Part shown: positions 1 through 6,887 of the stretch, one piece after another
Numbering within the stretch: the stretch's first letter is position 1
How the letters are laid out: each line of letters begins with the position of its first letter
Assembly (NCBI GenBank): GCA_041485385.1
Contig: JBGPJM010000213.1
Location: 1 to 8,419, forward strand
DNA from: JBGPJM01 sp041485385
GTDB taxonomy: Bacteria; Planctomycetota; Phycisphaerae; Phycisphaerales; UBA1924
DNA length: 8,419 nucleotides
Reading direction: 5' to 3'
The notes under the pieces: generated by a model
Told to the model about the DNA's origin: nothing
The model's input: the letters and a program-made list of their open reading frames with translations, nothing else
Databases searched by the model: none
Program-made: the position numbers and the translations under genes

Positions 1-1383
1 GAAGACGCGCCGCGCGTCCTTATCGCCAACTCCAACCTCGTCCCCCATTGGGCTACCCAGGAGCACTTTGATCAGCTCGCCCGCAAGGGCCTGATCATGT
101 ACGGCCAGATGACCGCCGGGTCCTGGATCTACATCGGCACGCAGGGCATCTTGCAGGGCACCTACGAGACCTTCGCCGAGTGCGCCCGCCAGCACTTTGA
201 CGGCACGCTCGCCGGGCGCCTGTGCGTCACCGCCGGCTGCGGCGGCATGGGGGGCGCCCAGCCCCTGGCCATCACCATGAACGGGGGCACGTGCCTGATC
301 GCCGACGTCGACATCGCCAAACTTGTCCGTCGCAAGAAGGACCGCTACCTCGACCAGATCGTCACCGGCGTCGACGAGGCCATCGACGCCGCCGTCCGCT
401 GCGCCGAGGACCGCCAGGCCCTCAGCATCGGCGTCGACTGCAACGCCCTCGAGCTCCTCGATCGCCTCCTCGAGCGGGGCATCACCCCCGACACCCTCAC
501 CGACCAGACCGGCGCGCACGATCCCTTGAACGGCTACGTCCCCGTCGAGATGACCGTGCACGAGGCCGAACTCCACCGGACGGCGTACCCCAAGGAATAC
601 GAGCGGCTCAGCCTGGCCACCATGGAACGTCACGTCCGCGCCATGGTCGAGCTGCAGAACCGCGGTGCCGTCACCTTCGACTACGGCAACAACATCCGCC
701 AGCGCGCCTACGACCAGGGCTTCCACGATGCGTTCGCCTTCCCCGGCTTCGTCTCCGCCTTTATCCGCCCGCAGTTCTGCCAGGGGCGCGGGCCGTTCCG
801 CTGGGTCGTTCTCTCCGGCGATCCGGCGGACATCTTCACCACCGACGCCGCGCTCATCGAGGCGTTCCCCGACAACGAGGGCCTCCGCCGCTGGCTCACT
901 CTCGCCGGAGAGCGAGTAGCTTTCCAGGGCCTCCCCGCCCGCATCTGCTGGCTCGGCCTCGGCGAGCGCGCCAAGGCCGGCCTCCTCTTCAACGACCTCG
1001 TCGCCTCCGGTCGCGTCTCGGCCCCCATCGTCATCGGGCGCGACCACCTCGACTGCGGCTCGGTGGCCTCTCCCAACCGCGAGACCGAAGGGATGAAGGA
1101 CGGCTCCGACGCCATCAGCGACTGGGCCCTTCTCAATGCCCTCGTCAACACCGCCAGCGGCGCCTCCTGGGTCTCCTTCCATCACGGCGGCGGCGTCGGA
1201 ATCGGTTTCAGCCAGCACGCCGGCCAGGTCATCGTCGCCGACGGCACGCCCGAGGCGGCCAAACGCCTGCAGCGCGTCCTGACCAACGACCCCGCGATGG
1301 GCGTCTTCCGGCACGCCGATGCCGGCTACGACGACGCCCGCCGGTGCGCCGCCTCGCACTCGCTCGATATCCCGATGCCCTGA
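1..1383 (+). CDS. hutU: Urocanate hydratase (urocanase), 5'-truncated by window edge
   Basis: Second enzyme of histidine degradation: cytosolic, uses tightly bound NAD+ as an electrophile to hydrate urocanate to 4-imidazolone-5-propionate. The frame is open from base 1, so the start lies outside the window; the first in-frame ATG (97) is internal, because the codons before it already read as urocanase (PRVLIANSNLVPHWAT). Visible landmarks: MYGQMTAGSWIYIG near 97-138; the glycine-rich AGCGGMGGAQP at about 232-264, typical of the NAD-binding core; the family signature FQGLPARICW at 922-951, whose Cys (codon 946-948) is the conserved catalytic/NAD-associated cysteine; then DHLDCGSVASPNRETE and HHGGGVGIGFSQHAG. 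If that Cys corresponds to Cys410 of the Pseudomonas enzyme, about 94 N-terminal residues are missing. The C-terminus is complete (TGA 1381-1383). hutG follows after 57 bp. Identification is essentially certain. Confidence 0.97.
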   Translation, partial: EDAPRVLIANSNLVPHWATQEHFDQLARKGLIMYGQMTAGSWIYIGTQGILQGTYETFAECARQHFDGTLAGRLCVTAGCGGMGGAQPLAITMNGGTCLIADVDIAKLVRRKKDRYLDQIVTGVDEAIDAAVRCAEDRQALSIGVDCNALELLDRLLERGITPDTLTDQTGAHDPLNGYVPVEMTVHEAELHRTAYPKEYERLSLATMERHVRAMVELQNRGAVTFDYGNNIRQRAYDQGFHDAFAFPGFVSAFIRPQFCQGRGPFRWVVLSGDPADIFTTDAALIEAFPDNEGLRRWLTLAGERVAFQGLPARICWLGLGERAKAGLLFNDLVASGRVSAPIVIGRDHLDCGSVASPNRETEGMKDGSDAISDWALLNALVNTASGASWVSFHHGGGVGIGFSQHAGQVIVADGTPEAAKRLQRVLTNDPAMGVFRHADAGYDDARRCAASHSLDIPMP

Positions 1384-1402
1384 GGCCGGTGGCTCCGGGG
1401 CT

Positions 1403-1425
1403 CGCGCCGCCTCCCCCTCGGCGCG
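1403..1425 (+). promoter_or_regulatory. GC-rich dyad/hairpin between hutU and hutG
   Basis: Perfect 7-bp inverted repeat CGCGCCG (1403-1409) / CGGCGCG (1419-1425) around a pyrimidine-rich 9-nt loop. It would form a stable RNA hairpin just after the hutU stop and 15 nt before the hutG start. No U-run follows, so a classical intrinsic terminator is unlikely. An RNA stability/processing element, an attenuator, or a DNA operator beside the possible -10 element at 1426 are alternatives. The pairing is seen directly; function is inferred. In DNA this rich in G and C a 7-bp dyad could also be chance. Confidence 0.4.
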
Positions 1426-1431
1426 TACAGT
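1426..1431 (+). promoter_or_regulatory. Possible -10 element (TACAGT) before hutG
   Basis: TACAGT fits the TAnnnT core of a sigma70-type -10 box and ends 9 nt before the hutG ATG, so any transcript from it would be leaderless or nearly so. Consistent with that, no GGAG-like ribosome binding site precedes the hutG ATG. No convincing -35 box is seen. hutG may equally be translated from a transcript that begins before hutU. Confidence 0.25.
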
Positions 1432-1440
1432 CATGACCGG

Positions 1441-2460
1441 ATGATCCCCCACGTCGCGCCACCCTTCTGGCCGGACACCCGCCTGGGCCGCTTCGGCGCG
1501 GCGATCTACAAGAACTCCGCCGAGCTCGTCGACGACGCCAAGTCGGGCGCGGCCATCCGCAAGTGCCGGGTGGGCCTCATCGGCTTGTCGGACGATACCG
1601 GGGTCTCCCTCAACCACGGGCGCCCGGGCGCCCGGAAGGGCCCGCAGGCCTTCCGTGCCGCGCTGGCCCGCTACAGCGCCGCCAGGCCCATGGCCAGCGG
1701 CACGGCGGGTCCCTATCCGCATGTGTTCGACGCCGGCGACATTATCCCCTCCGACGACATTCACAAGACACATGCCCGCGTGACCGAGGCCGTGCGGGCG
1801 ATCCTCGATCTTGGCCTCTTCCCCGTCGGCATCGGCGGCGGCCACGACCTCACCTTCCCGTTTGTCCGCGCCGTTGCCCGGGGCTGTGCGGGCATCGAGG
1901 GTGTGTACCTCGACGCGCACCTCGACGTCCGCGCTAATCCCGGCTCCGGCATGGCCTTCCGCAGGCTCATCGAGGACTGTGACGTCCGCTCCCTCACCTG
2001 CATCGGCCTCGACCCGCTCTCCAACACCCAGGAGCACTTCGACTGGTTCACCGCTCATGGTGGACGCCTCGAGGCCCCCGCGTCCTTCCCCGCCGATTCG
2101 ATGCCGCGATGTCTCGCTTCGTCCGCGCCCCTGTTCGTCAGCATCGACCTCGACGTCCTCGACGCCGCCTTCGCTCCCGGCGTCAGCGCCATGAACCCCG
2201 CCGGCCTCGATCCTCGCACGGTCTCCGCGTACGCCCAGGCCGCCGGGCGCTCCCCCGCCGTTCGCTGCTTCGACATCATGGAGCTCAACCCTCTCCACGA
2301 TGAGTCCGGGCGGACGGCCCGTCTGGCGGCGCACATCTTCCTCGAGTTCCTCCGCGGCCTCGGCGAGAGAGACCGCGCCGCCGCACCGGCTCCCGCCGCC
2401 TCCCACGCCGCCGCCGGCGTGCTGCCCGCGTCTCGCCGCTCCCCGGAGTCGCCGTCATGA
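1441..2460 (+). CDS. hutG: Formimidoylglutamase (arginase/ureohydrolase family)
   Basis: Hydrolyses N-formimidoyl-L-glutamate to L-glutamate and formamide, the last step of the formamide-releasing histidine pathway; cytosolic, binuclear Mn enzyme. 339 aa. All ureohydrolase metal-site motifs are present: GGGHD (His135), DAHLD (Asp158, His160, Asp162) and SIDLDVLDAAFAPGVSA (Asp236, Asp238), plus a conserved-type Glu281 in MELNP. GSGMAFRRL after the second motif resembles the SSGTPFRQ-type segment of formimidoylglutamases more than the HG of arginases/agmatinases, and the hutU/hutI neighbours settle the substrate. ATG 1441 is the only in-frame start between the upstream stop and the conserved region. 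The last ~30 residues (from 310) are an Ala/Pro/Ser/Arg tail beyond the folded domain; they carry the ribosome binding site of hutI, with which the gene overlaps by ATGA. Agmatinase-like activity is the main alternative, judged unlikely. Confidence 0.92.
   Translation: MIPHVAPPFWPDTRLGRFGAAIYKNSAELVDDAKSGAAIRKCRVGLIGLSDDTGVSLNHGRPGARKGPQAFRAALARYSAARPMASGTAGPYPHVFDAGDIIPSDDIHKTHARVTEAVRAILDLGLFPVGIGGGHDLTFPFVRAVARGCAGIEGVYLDAHLDVRANPGSGMAFRRLIEDCDVRSLTCIGLDPLSNTQEHFDWFTAHGGRLEAPASFPADSMPRCLASSAPLFVSIDLDVLDAAFAPGVSAMNPAGLDPRTVSAYAQAAGRSPAVRCFDIMELNPLHDESGRTARLAAHIFLEFLRGLGERDRAAAPAPAASHAAAGVLPASRRSPESPS
2445..2448 (+). promoter_or_regulatory. Ribosome binding site of hutI
   Basis: GGAG lies inside the 3' end of hutG, 8 nt before the hutI ATG at 2457. 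Together with the 4-bp ATGA overlap it supports this start for hutI and translational coupling to hutG. Confidence 0.7.
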
Positions 2461-3680
2461 GCCTGGTCGTCCGCGATGCCCGGGTCCTGACCCTCGCCCG
2501 CGCCCCGCGTCCCCGCCGGGGCGCCGCCGTGGGCGAGCTGTCCGCCCTGGAGATCGCCGACGTCTTTATCACCGATGACGCGGTCTCGGCGGTGGGCAAC
2601 TCCCTTCCGGTTCCTCGCGGCACCCCCGAGGTCGACGCGGGCGGGCGTGTTCTCATGCCCGGCTTCGTTGATTGTCACACCCACGCCTGCTGGGCCGGGG
2701 ACCGTCTGGACGAGTGGGAGATGCGGCTCCGCGGCGCGACGTACCAGGAGATCCAGGCGGCCGGCGGCGGCATCATGTCCACCGTCCGCGCCGTCCGTGC
2801 CGCGTCGCAGGATGAGCTGGAGGAGAACCTCGTCCGGCGCCTCGACGCCGCCCTCCGGTCCGGCACGACAACCATCGAGGTCAAGAGCGGCTACGGCCTG
2901 AGCACGGCCGACGAACTCAAGATGCTCCGCGCCATCCGCGCCGCTGCCGAGCGCTGGCCGGGCACCGTCGTGCCCACCGCGCTGCTCGGGCACGCGCTGG
3001 ACCCGGATGTCGATCCGCGCGTTTTCGTCGACCGCATGATCAACGAAACGCTCCCCGCGGTCCACGGCGAGTTTCCCGGCATCCCTGTCGATGCGTTCTG
3101 CGAATCCGGCGCGTGGTCGCGCGACGAGTGCTGCCGCCTCTTCGAACGCGCCCACGAGCTTGGCCACCCGGTCCGCGTCCACGCCGACCAGTTCACCTCG
3201 CTGGGCATGGTCCCCGCGGCGATCCACCTGGGGGCGCGCAGCGTGGACCACCTCGAGGCGACGCGCTCTGGCGAGCTTGCCGCGCTGGCCGCCTCGAATC
3301 TCTTTGCCGTCATGCTCCCCTGCTGCGGCTTCCACCTCGACGGGCGCTACGCGGACGCGCGCGGCTTCGTTGATCGCGGCGGCCTGCTGTGCATCGCCAC
3401 CAACTGCAACCCGGGCTCGGCCCCCTGCTCCTCCATGCCCATGGCCATCGCCCTGGCCGTCCGCCACGGGCGCCTCACCCCGGAGGAGGCGATCGGCGCC
3501 GCCACCATCAACCCCGCGACGCTCCTGGCCCTGCACGACCGCGGCACGATCGACCGGGGCCAGCGCGCCGACCTCATCCTCCTCCGCCACACCGATGAGC
3601 GCATGCTCGCCTGCGAGTTCGGCGCAGGCCCCGTGGACGTTGTGATCGCCGGCGGACGGGTGACGCACACACACCCGTAG
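2457..3680 (+). CDS. hutI: Imidazolonepropionase
   Basis: Hydrolyses 4-imidazolone-5-propionate to N-formimidoyl-L-glutamate, the step between HutU and HutG. 407 aa, the usual family length; amidohydrolase TIM barrel with the small beta-domain formed by both ends. Motifs in order: VDCHTH (metal ligands His74, His76); AGGGIMSTV at 102-110, substrate loop; EVKSGYGL (Lys143, Tyr146); LLGHALD (His179); FCESGAW (Glu216); VHADQF (His242, metal); VDHLEA (His265); and the ATxxNPGSAP strand-8 motif at 314-323. In that last motif the usual metal-binding Asp is Asn316 (codon AAC, 3402-3404), which is unexpected and could lower activity or reflect a subfamily feature. The rest is well conserved, so the gene looks intact. 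It overlaps hutG by 4 bp, has GGAG 8 nt before its ATG, and is probably co-transcribed with hutG. Function is clear from sequence and context. Confidence 0.95.
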   Translation: MSLVVRDARVLTLARAPRPRRGAAVGELSALEIADVFITDDAVSAVGNSLPVPRGTPEVDAGGRVLMPGFVDCHTHACWAGDRLDEWEMRLRGATYQEIQAAGGGIMSTVRAVRAASQDELEENLVRRLDAALRSGTTTIEVKSGYGLSTADELKMLRAIRAAAERWPGTVVPTALLGHALDPDVDPRVFVDRMINETLPAVHGEFPGIPVDAFCESGAWSRDECCRLFERAHELGHPVRVHADQFTSLGMVPAAIHLGARSVDHLEATRSGELAALAASNLFAVMLPCCGFHLDGRYADARGFVDRGGLLCIATNCNPGSAPCSSMPMAIALAVRHGRLTPEEAIGAATINPATLLALHDRGTIDRGQRADLILLRHTDERMLACEFGAGPVDVVIAGGRVTHTHP

Positions 3681-3740
3681 GTCGGGCCGCTTTCCCCCGA
3701 TCGGGCTTCGTACGAGAACGACCCTGCGACCGGACTGCGC

Positions 3741-3746
3741 TACGGT
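3741..3746 (+). promoter_or_regulatory. Possible -10 element (TACGGT) in the hutI-fumC gap
   Basis: The 114-bp gap 3681-3794 holds TACGGT (3741-3746), preceded by GC as in the similar hexamer before fahA; transcription from here would give a leader of about 40 nt containing the fumC ribosome binding site. A second TAnnnT (TAATCT, 3773-3778) is also present. No clear -35 box. The same gap has a weak stem TCGGG (3682-3686)/CCCGA (3696-3700) without a U-run, and CCCGA/TCGGG (3696-3705) is also a perfect palindrome; neither is a convincing terminator. Confidence 0.25.
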
Positions 3747-3780
3747 TCTGGCGGTGGGGGTTCCCGTCCGCTTAATCTCC

Positions 3781-3784
3781 GGAG
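3781..3784 (+). promoter_or_regulatory. Ribosome binding site deciding the fumC GTG start
   Basis: GGAG at 3781-3784, 10 nt before GTG 3795. This favours 3795 over the other in-frame GTG at 3840, which lies directly before the conserved RTEKDTMG and has no comparable site. Confidence 0.55.
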
Positions 3785-3794
3785 ACCAGCCCCC

Positions 3795-5315
3795 GTGCCG
3801 AACCCCGCTCCAACCGTCCCCCCTCCCGCGAAGGTCGCGGTGCGCACCGAGAAGGACACCATGGGCCCCAGGGAGGTGCCGGCGGATGCGCTGTACGGCG
3901 CCAGCACCCAGCGCGCGGTGCTGAACTTCCCCATCTCCGGGCGACCTGTCCCCGAGGCGATCATCAAGGCGTACGCGCACCTCAAGGCCGCGTGCGCCAT
4001 CGTGAACCACCGCCTCGGGCGGCTCGATTCGGCGCGGGTCAATGCCATCATCGAGGCCTGCCACGAGATCCATGATGGCCTCACCGCCTTTCCGCCCCCG
4101 GCTGCCAGCCACAGCACCGCGCTGGCGTACCACTTTCCCATCGACATCTTCCAGACCGGCTCGGGCACCTCGACCAACATGAATGTCAACGAGGTGGTCG
4201 CCAACATCGTCTGCGTGCGGAGGCACAAGCCAATCGGGTCGTCGAAGGACGCGGCGTATCTGAAGGAGGGCGGGGTCCACCCCAACGACCATGTCAACAT
4301 GGGGCAGTCGTCCAACGACACGTTCCCCAGCGCCATCCACATCGCCGCGGCGACCCAGATCCAGACCGACCTTCTGCCCGCCGTGAAGACCATCGCCAAG
4401 GCGCTGGAGGACAAGAGCGCGGCGTGGGACAAGCTCGTGAAGATCGGGCGGACGCACCTGCAGGACGCCACGCCGATCCGGCTGGGGCAGGAGTTCTCGG
4501 GGTTTGCCTCGCAGATGCACCACGCCGAGGAGCGGCTGCACCGGGCGCTGCATGCGCTGTCGGAACTGGCGATCGGCGGGACGGCGGTGGGGACGGGGAT
4601 CAACACGCACGCGGATTTCGGGGAGATGGTGGCCGCGGAAGTGCTGCAGAAGACGGGGGTGCATTTCCGCGAGGCGACGAACCATTTCGAGGCGCAGCAC
4701 GCCAAGGACGCGGTGGTGGAGACGAGCGGGCACCTGAAGACGGTGGCGGTGTCGCTGAGCAAGATCGCCAATGACATCCGGCTGATGGGGATGGGGCCGC
4801 GGTGCGGGATCGGCGAGTTGGTGCTTCCGGCGGTGCAGCCGGGGTCGTCGATCATGCCGGGGAAGGTGAACCCGGTGATCGCCGAGGCGGTGATCATGGT
4901 GTGCTGCCAGGTGATCGGGAACGACGCGGCGATCACCATCGGGGGGCTGGGGGGCGTGGGGTCGCTGCTGGACCTGAACGTGGCGATGCCGATGATGGCG
5001 GCGAACCTGCTGGACTCGATCCACCTGCTGACGCACGCGTGCGAGGTATTCACGGACAACCTGCTGGCAAAGCTGGAGCCGGACGCGAAGCGGTGCGCGG
5101 AGCTGATCGAGGGGAGCCTGGCGATGTGCACGTCGCTGGTGCCGGTGATCGGGTACGACAAGGCGGCCGCGCTGGCCAAGCAGGCGTTCAAGGAGGGGAA
5201 GACGGTGCGGCAACTGGCGCTCGAGCAGAGGATCCTGCCGGCGGAGGAGCTGAAGAAGCTGCTGGATCCGTGGTCGATGACGCTGCCGGGCGGGGAGGGG
5301 AGCGCGGGGGGATGA
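3795..5315 (+). CDS. fumC: Class II fumarate hydratase (fumarase C)
   Basis: Reversible hydration of fumarate to L-malate in the TCA cycle; oxygen-stable, iron-free cytosolic homotetramer of the aspartase/fumarase superfamily. 506 aa against about 460-470 for typical FumC: a ~16-residue Pro/Ala-rich start precedes the usual beginning RTEKDTMGPREVPAD, and the segment near 99-114 (FPPPAASHSTALAYHF) looks longer than usual. Active-site elements: TGSGTSTNMN (Ser123, Thr125), SSND (172-175), GRTHLQDATP with catalytic His221, and the superfamily signature GSSIMPGKVNP (350-360) containing catalytic-loop Ser351, Lys357 and Asn359. The GTG start is chosen for its GGAG at 10 nt; GTG 3840 would give a 491-aa protein. 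Synonymous codons shift from mixed/C-ending to strongly G-ending near 4400. Related aspartase is less likely because length, GRTHLQDATP and flanking sequence follow FumC closely. Downstream fahA produces its substrate fumarate. Confidence 0.94.
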   Translation: MPNPAPTVPPPAKVAVRTEKDTMGPREVPADALYGASTQRAVLNFPISGRPVPEAIIKAYAHLKAACAIVNHRLGRLDSARVNAIIEACHEIHDGLTAFPPPAASHSTALAYHFPIDIFQTGSGTSTNMNVNEVVANIVCVRRHKPIGSSKDAAYLKEGGVHPNDHVNMGQSSNDTFPSAIHIAAATQIQTDLLPAVKTIAKALEDKSAAWDKLVKIGRTHLQDATPIRLGQEFSGFASQMHHAEERLHRALHALSELAIGGTAVGTGINTHADFGEMVAAEVLQKTGVHFREATNHFEAQHAKDAVVETSGHLKTVAVSLSKIANDIRLMGMGPRCGIGELVLPAVQPGSSIMPGKVNPVIAEAVIMVCCQVIGNDAAITIGGLGGVGSLLDLNVAMPMMAANLLDSIHLLTHACEVFTDNLLAKLEPDAKRCAELIEGSLAMCTSLVPVIGYDKAAALAKQAFKEGKTVRQLALEQRILPAEELKKLLDPWSMTLPGGEGSAGG

Positions 5316-5325
5316 GGCCGGAGTT

Positions 5326-5346
5326 GCGACGTCCCAGGCGTGTCGC
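5326..5346 (+). terminator. Weak terminator-like hairpin after fumC
   Basis: GCGAC (5326-5330) pairs with GTCGC (5342-5346) across an 11-nt loop, followed by TTTC. It starts 11 nt past the fumC stop. A 5-bp stem with three T residues is marginal, so this is only a candidate; fumC and fahA could still share a transcript across the 83-bp gap. Confidence 0.22.
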
Positions 5347-5386
5347 TTTCCCGCCGCCGATGGCTCCATTCTGCCGCTCCTCCCGC

Positions 5387-5392
5387 TAGGCT
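5387..5392 (+). promoter_or_regulatory. Possible -10 element (TAGGCT) for a leaderless fahA transcript
   Basis: TAGGCT fits TAnnnT and is separated from the fahA ATG by 6 nt, the spacing expected if transcription starts at or next to the A of the ATG. There is no purine-rich ribosome binding site just before the ATG, which is otherwise odd beside fumC and hutI. No clear -35 box is visible. Confidence 0.3.
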
Positions 5393-5398
5393 TCCGAT

Positions 5399-6745
5399 AT
5401 GCCTATCAACGACACGCACGATCCCAAGCTGAAGTCCTGGGTTGAATCGGCGAACGATCCGAACACGGATTTCTCGATTCAGAATCTGCCCTTGTGCGCG
5501 GCAACGGTAAGGCGGTGGAGCACCGGGCCGCAGCTCTATGCCCGCATCGGTGACAAGCTCCTCAACTTGGATCACTTGGATGAATCTGGTCGCGTGTTCG
5601 AGGGTGTGGACCATATTGGCGCGCGCAAGATTTCGGGCATCGGTTCTTCCCAACTCGACGACATCGAGGGCGTGTCGGAGCTTCGGCACGTGCTCATCGA
5701 TCTCCTTCGAGCAGACACGAGAACTGGTATCAATAAGGACGATTTCGCCTCAGAGTTCTTCGCGGACATCCAGGAGGCCGAATTCGCCCTGCCGTTCCGC
5801 GTCCGCAACTACACCGACTTCTACGCCTCCAAGCACCACGCCCTCAACGTCGGCTCCATGTTCCGTCCCGACAATCCCCTCCTCCCCAACTACAAGCACG
5901 TCCCCATCGCCTACCACGGGCGTGCGTCCTCGATCGTCTCATCCGGCGCTGACATCCGCCGTCCCTCCGGCCAGACCAAGGCCGACGACGCACCCGAGCC
6001 CACCTTCGGCCCCTCGAAGATGCTCGACTACGAGATGGAGCTTGGCCTGTTCATCGGACGCGGCAACAACCTCGGCGAGCCCATCCCCATCGGCCAAGCC
6101 GGCGAGCACATTTTTGGGATGTGCATCGTGAACGACTGGTCGGCGCGCGACGTGCAGAAGTGGGAGTACCAGCCGCTGGGGCCGTTCCTGGCGAAGAACT
6201 TCGCGACGACGATTTCGCCGTACGTGGTGACGATGGAGGCGCTGGAGCCGTTCCGGGTGCCGGGGCCGGAGCGCGATCCGGAGGACCCGCGGCCGCTGCC
6301 GTACCTGCGGACGAGCGAGGACTGGGGGCTGGACATCACCGTCGAGGTGCACCTGGCGTCAAAGCAGATGCGGGACCGGGGGCTGGGCGCGGTGCGGCTG
6401 AGCAAGGGGAACTTCAGGCACATGTACTGGACGGTGGCGCAGATGGTGGCGCACCACGCCTCCAACGGGTGCAACATGCAGCCGGGGGACCTCTTGGCGT
6501 CGGGGACGATCTCGGGGCCGAGCCGGGAGGCGCGCGGGTGCCTGCTGGAGCTGACGTGGGAAGGGAACGACCCGGCGACGGGCAAGCCGCGGCCCCGGAC
6601 ACCGATTCAGCTGCCGACGGGGGAGACGCGGACGTTCCTGGCCGATGGGGACGAGGTGATCATGAGGGCGTACTGCGAGAAGGAGGGGTTCCGTCGGATC
6701 GGGTTCGGGGAGTGCCGCGGGACGATCCTGCCGGCGAAGGCCTGA
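5399..6745 (+). CDS. fahA: Fumarylacetoacetase
   Basis: Hydrolyses 4-fumarylacetoacetate to fumarate and acetoacetate, the last step of phenylalanine/tyrosine (homogentisate) degradation; cytosolic, divalent-metal dependent. 448 aa, slightly longer than the ~420-aa animal enzyme. An N-terminal SH3-like domain begins with DFSIQNLP (24-31); the catalytic FAH fold follows. Matching the mouse enzyme by motif: Asp140 in DFYASKHH is the first metal ligand, His147 the catalytic base, Glu212 and Glu214 in LDYEMELG and Asp246 in NDWSARD the remaining metal ligands; GDLLASGTISGP (363-374) and FGECRGTILPA close the active-site region. ATG 5399 gives the standard family N-terminus. Codon style changes twice inside the gene: about 29% A/T-ending over codons 1-120, mostly C-ending to about codon 238, then strongly G-ending. 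Maleylacetoacetate isomerase and homogentisate dioxygenase are not in this window. Confidence 0.95.
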   Translation: MPINDTHDPKLKSWVESANDPNTDFSIQNLPLCAATVRRWSTGPQLYARIGDKLLNLDHLDESGRVFEGVDHIGARKISGIGSSQLDDIEGVSELRHVLIDLLRADTRTGINKDDFASEFFADIQEAEFALPFRVRNYTDFYASKHHALNVGSMFRPDNPLLPNYKHVPIAYHGRASSIVSSGADIRRPSGQTKADDAPEPTFGPSKMLDYEMELGLFIGRGNNLGEPIPIGQAGEHIFGMCIVNDWSARDVQKWEYQPLGPFLAKNFATTISPYVVTMEALEPFRVPGPERDPEDPRPLPYLRTSEDWGLDITVEVHLASKQMRDRGLGAVRLSKGNFRHMYWTVAQMVAHHASNGCNMQPGDLLASGTISGPSREARGCLLELTWEGNDPATGKPRPRTPIQLPTGETRTFLADGDEVIMRAYCEKEGFRRIGFGECRGTILPAKA

Positions 6746-6761
6746 GCGCATTTTCGCGCTC
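6744..6761 (+). terminator. Hairpin at the fahA stop codon, possible terminator
   Basis: GAGCGC (6744-6749) pairs perfectly with GCGCTC (6756-6761) over a 6-nt ATTTTC loop, beginning inside the TGA of fahA (6743-6745). No U-run follows, so it may act as an mRNA 3'-end stabiliser or Rho-associated site and not as an intrinsic terminator. Confidence 0.35.
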
Positions 6762-6763
6762 GT

Positions 6764-6866
6764 GGCAACCTATGGCCATGTATGGCAACCTATGGGTTCT
6801 TCGTAGCGCCGGGGTCGTTTCTGGCGTGGCAATCTATGGGTCCGGTCGCCATCTATGGCCATGTAT
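6764..6866 (+). repeat. Decamer repeat module A1 (six GGCMAYSTAT units)
   Basis: Units, each 10 nt, start at 6764 (GGCAACCTAT), 6774 (GGCCATGTAT), 6784 (GGCAACCTAT), 6828 (GGCAATCTAT), 6847 (CGCCATCTAT) and 6857 (GGCCATGTAT). The first three are head-to-tail; the last two are also adjacent. Every unit is followed by G. Where a unit joins GGCCAT, the 8-bp palindrome ATGGCCAT arises (6772-6779, 6855-6862). All units end in T. The same layout recurs 300 bp downstream. Function unknown; the 10-bp step is close to one DNA turn, which would suit arrayed protein binding. Confidence 0.85.
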
Positions 6867-6887
6867 GGCGGGGGGTCTCCCAGGATT

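Noticed and set aside
97..99. ATG 97 as the hutU start
   Set aside because: The 32 codons before it are open and encode conserved urocanase sequence, so the true start lies before the window.
222..1436. 404-codon + strand frame overlapping hutU
   Set aside because: Arg/Pro-rich out-of-frame reading of hutU; hutU is unmistakable in the other frame.
2055..5369. 1104-codon open frame on the - strand across hutG, hutI and fumC
   Set aside because: It is antisense to three well-supported genes, Arg/Pro/His/Gly-rich without domains, and long only because stops are rare in GC-rich DNA.
3740..5689. 649-codon open frame on the - strand over fumC and the start of fahA
   Set aside because: Same reason: a shadow of fumC with no recognisable domain and no plausible start context.
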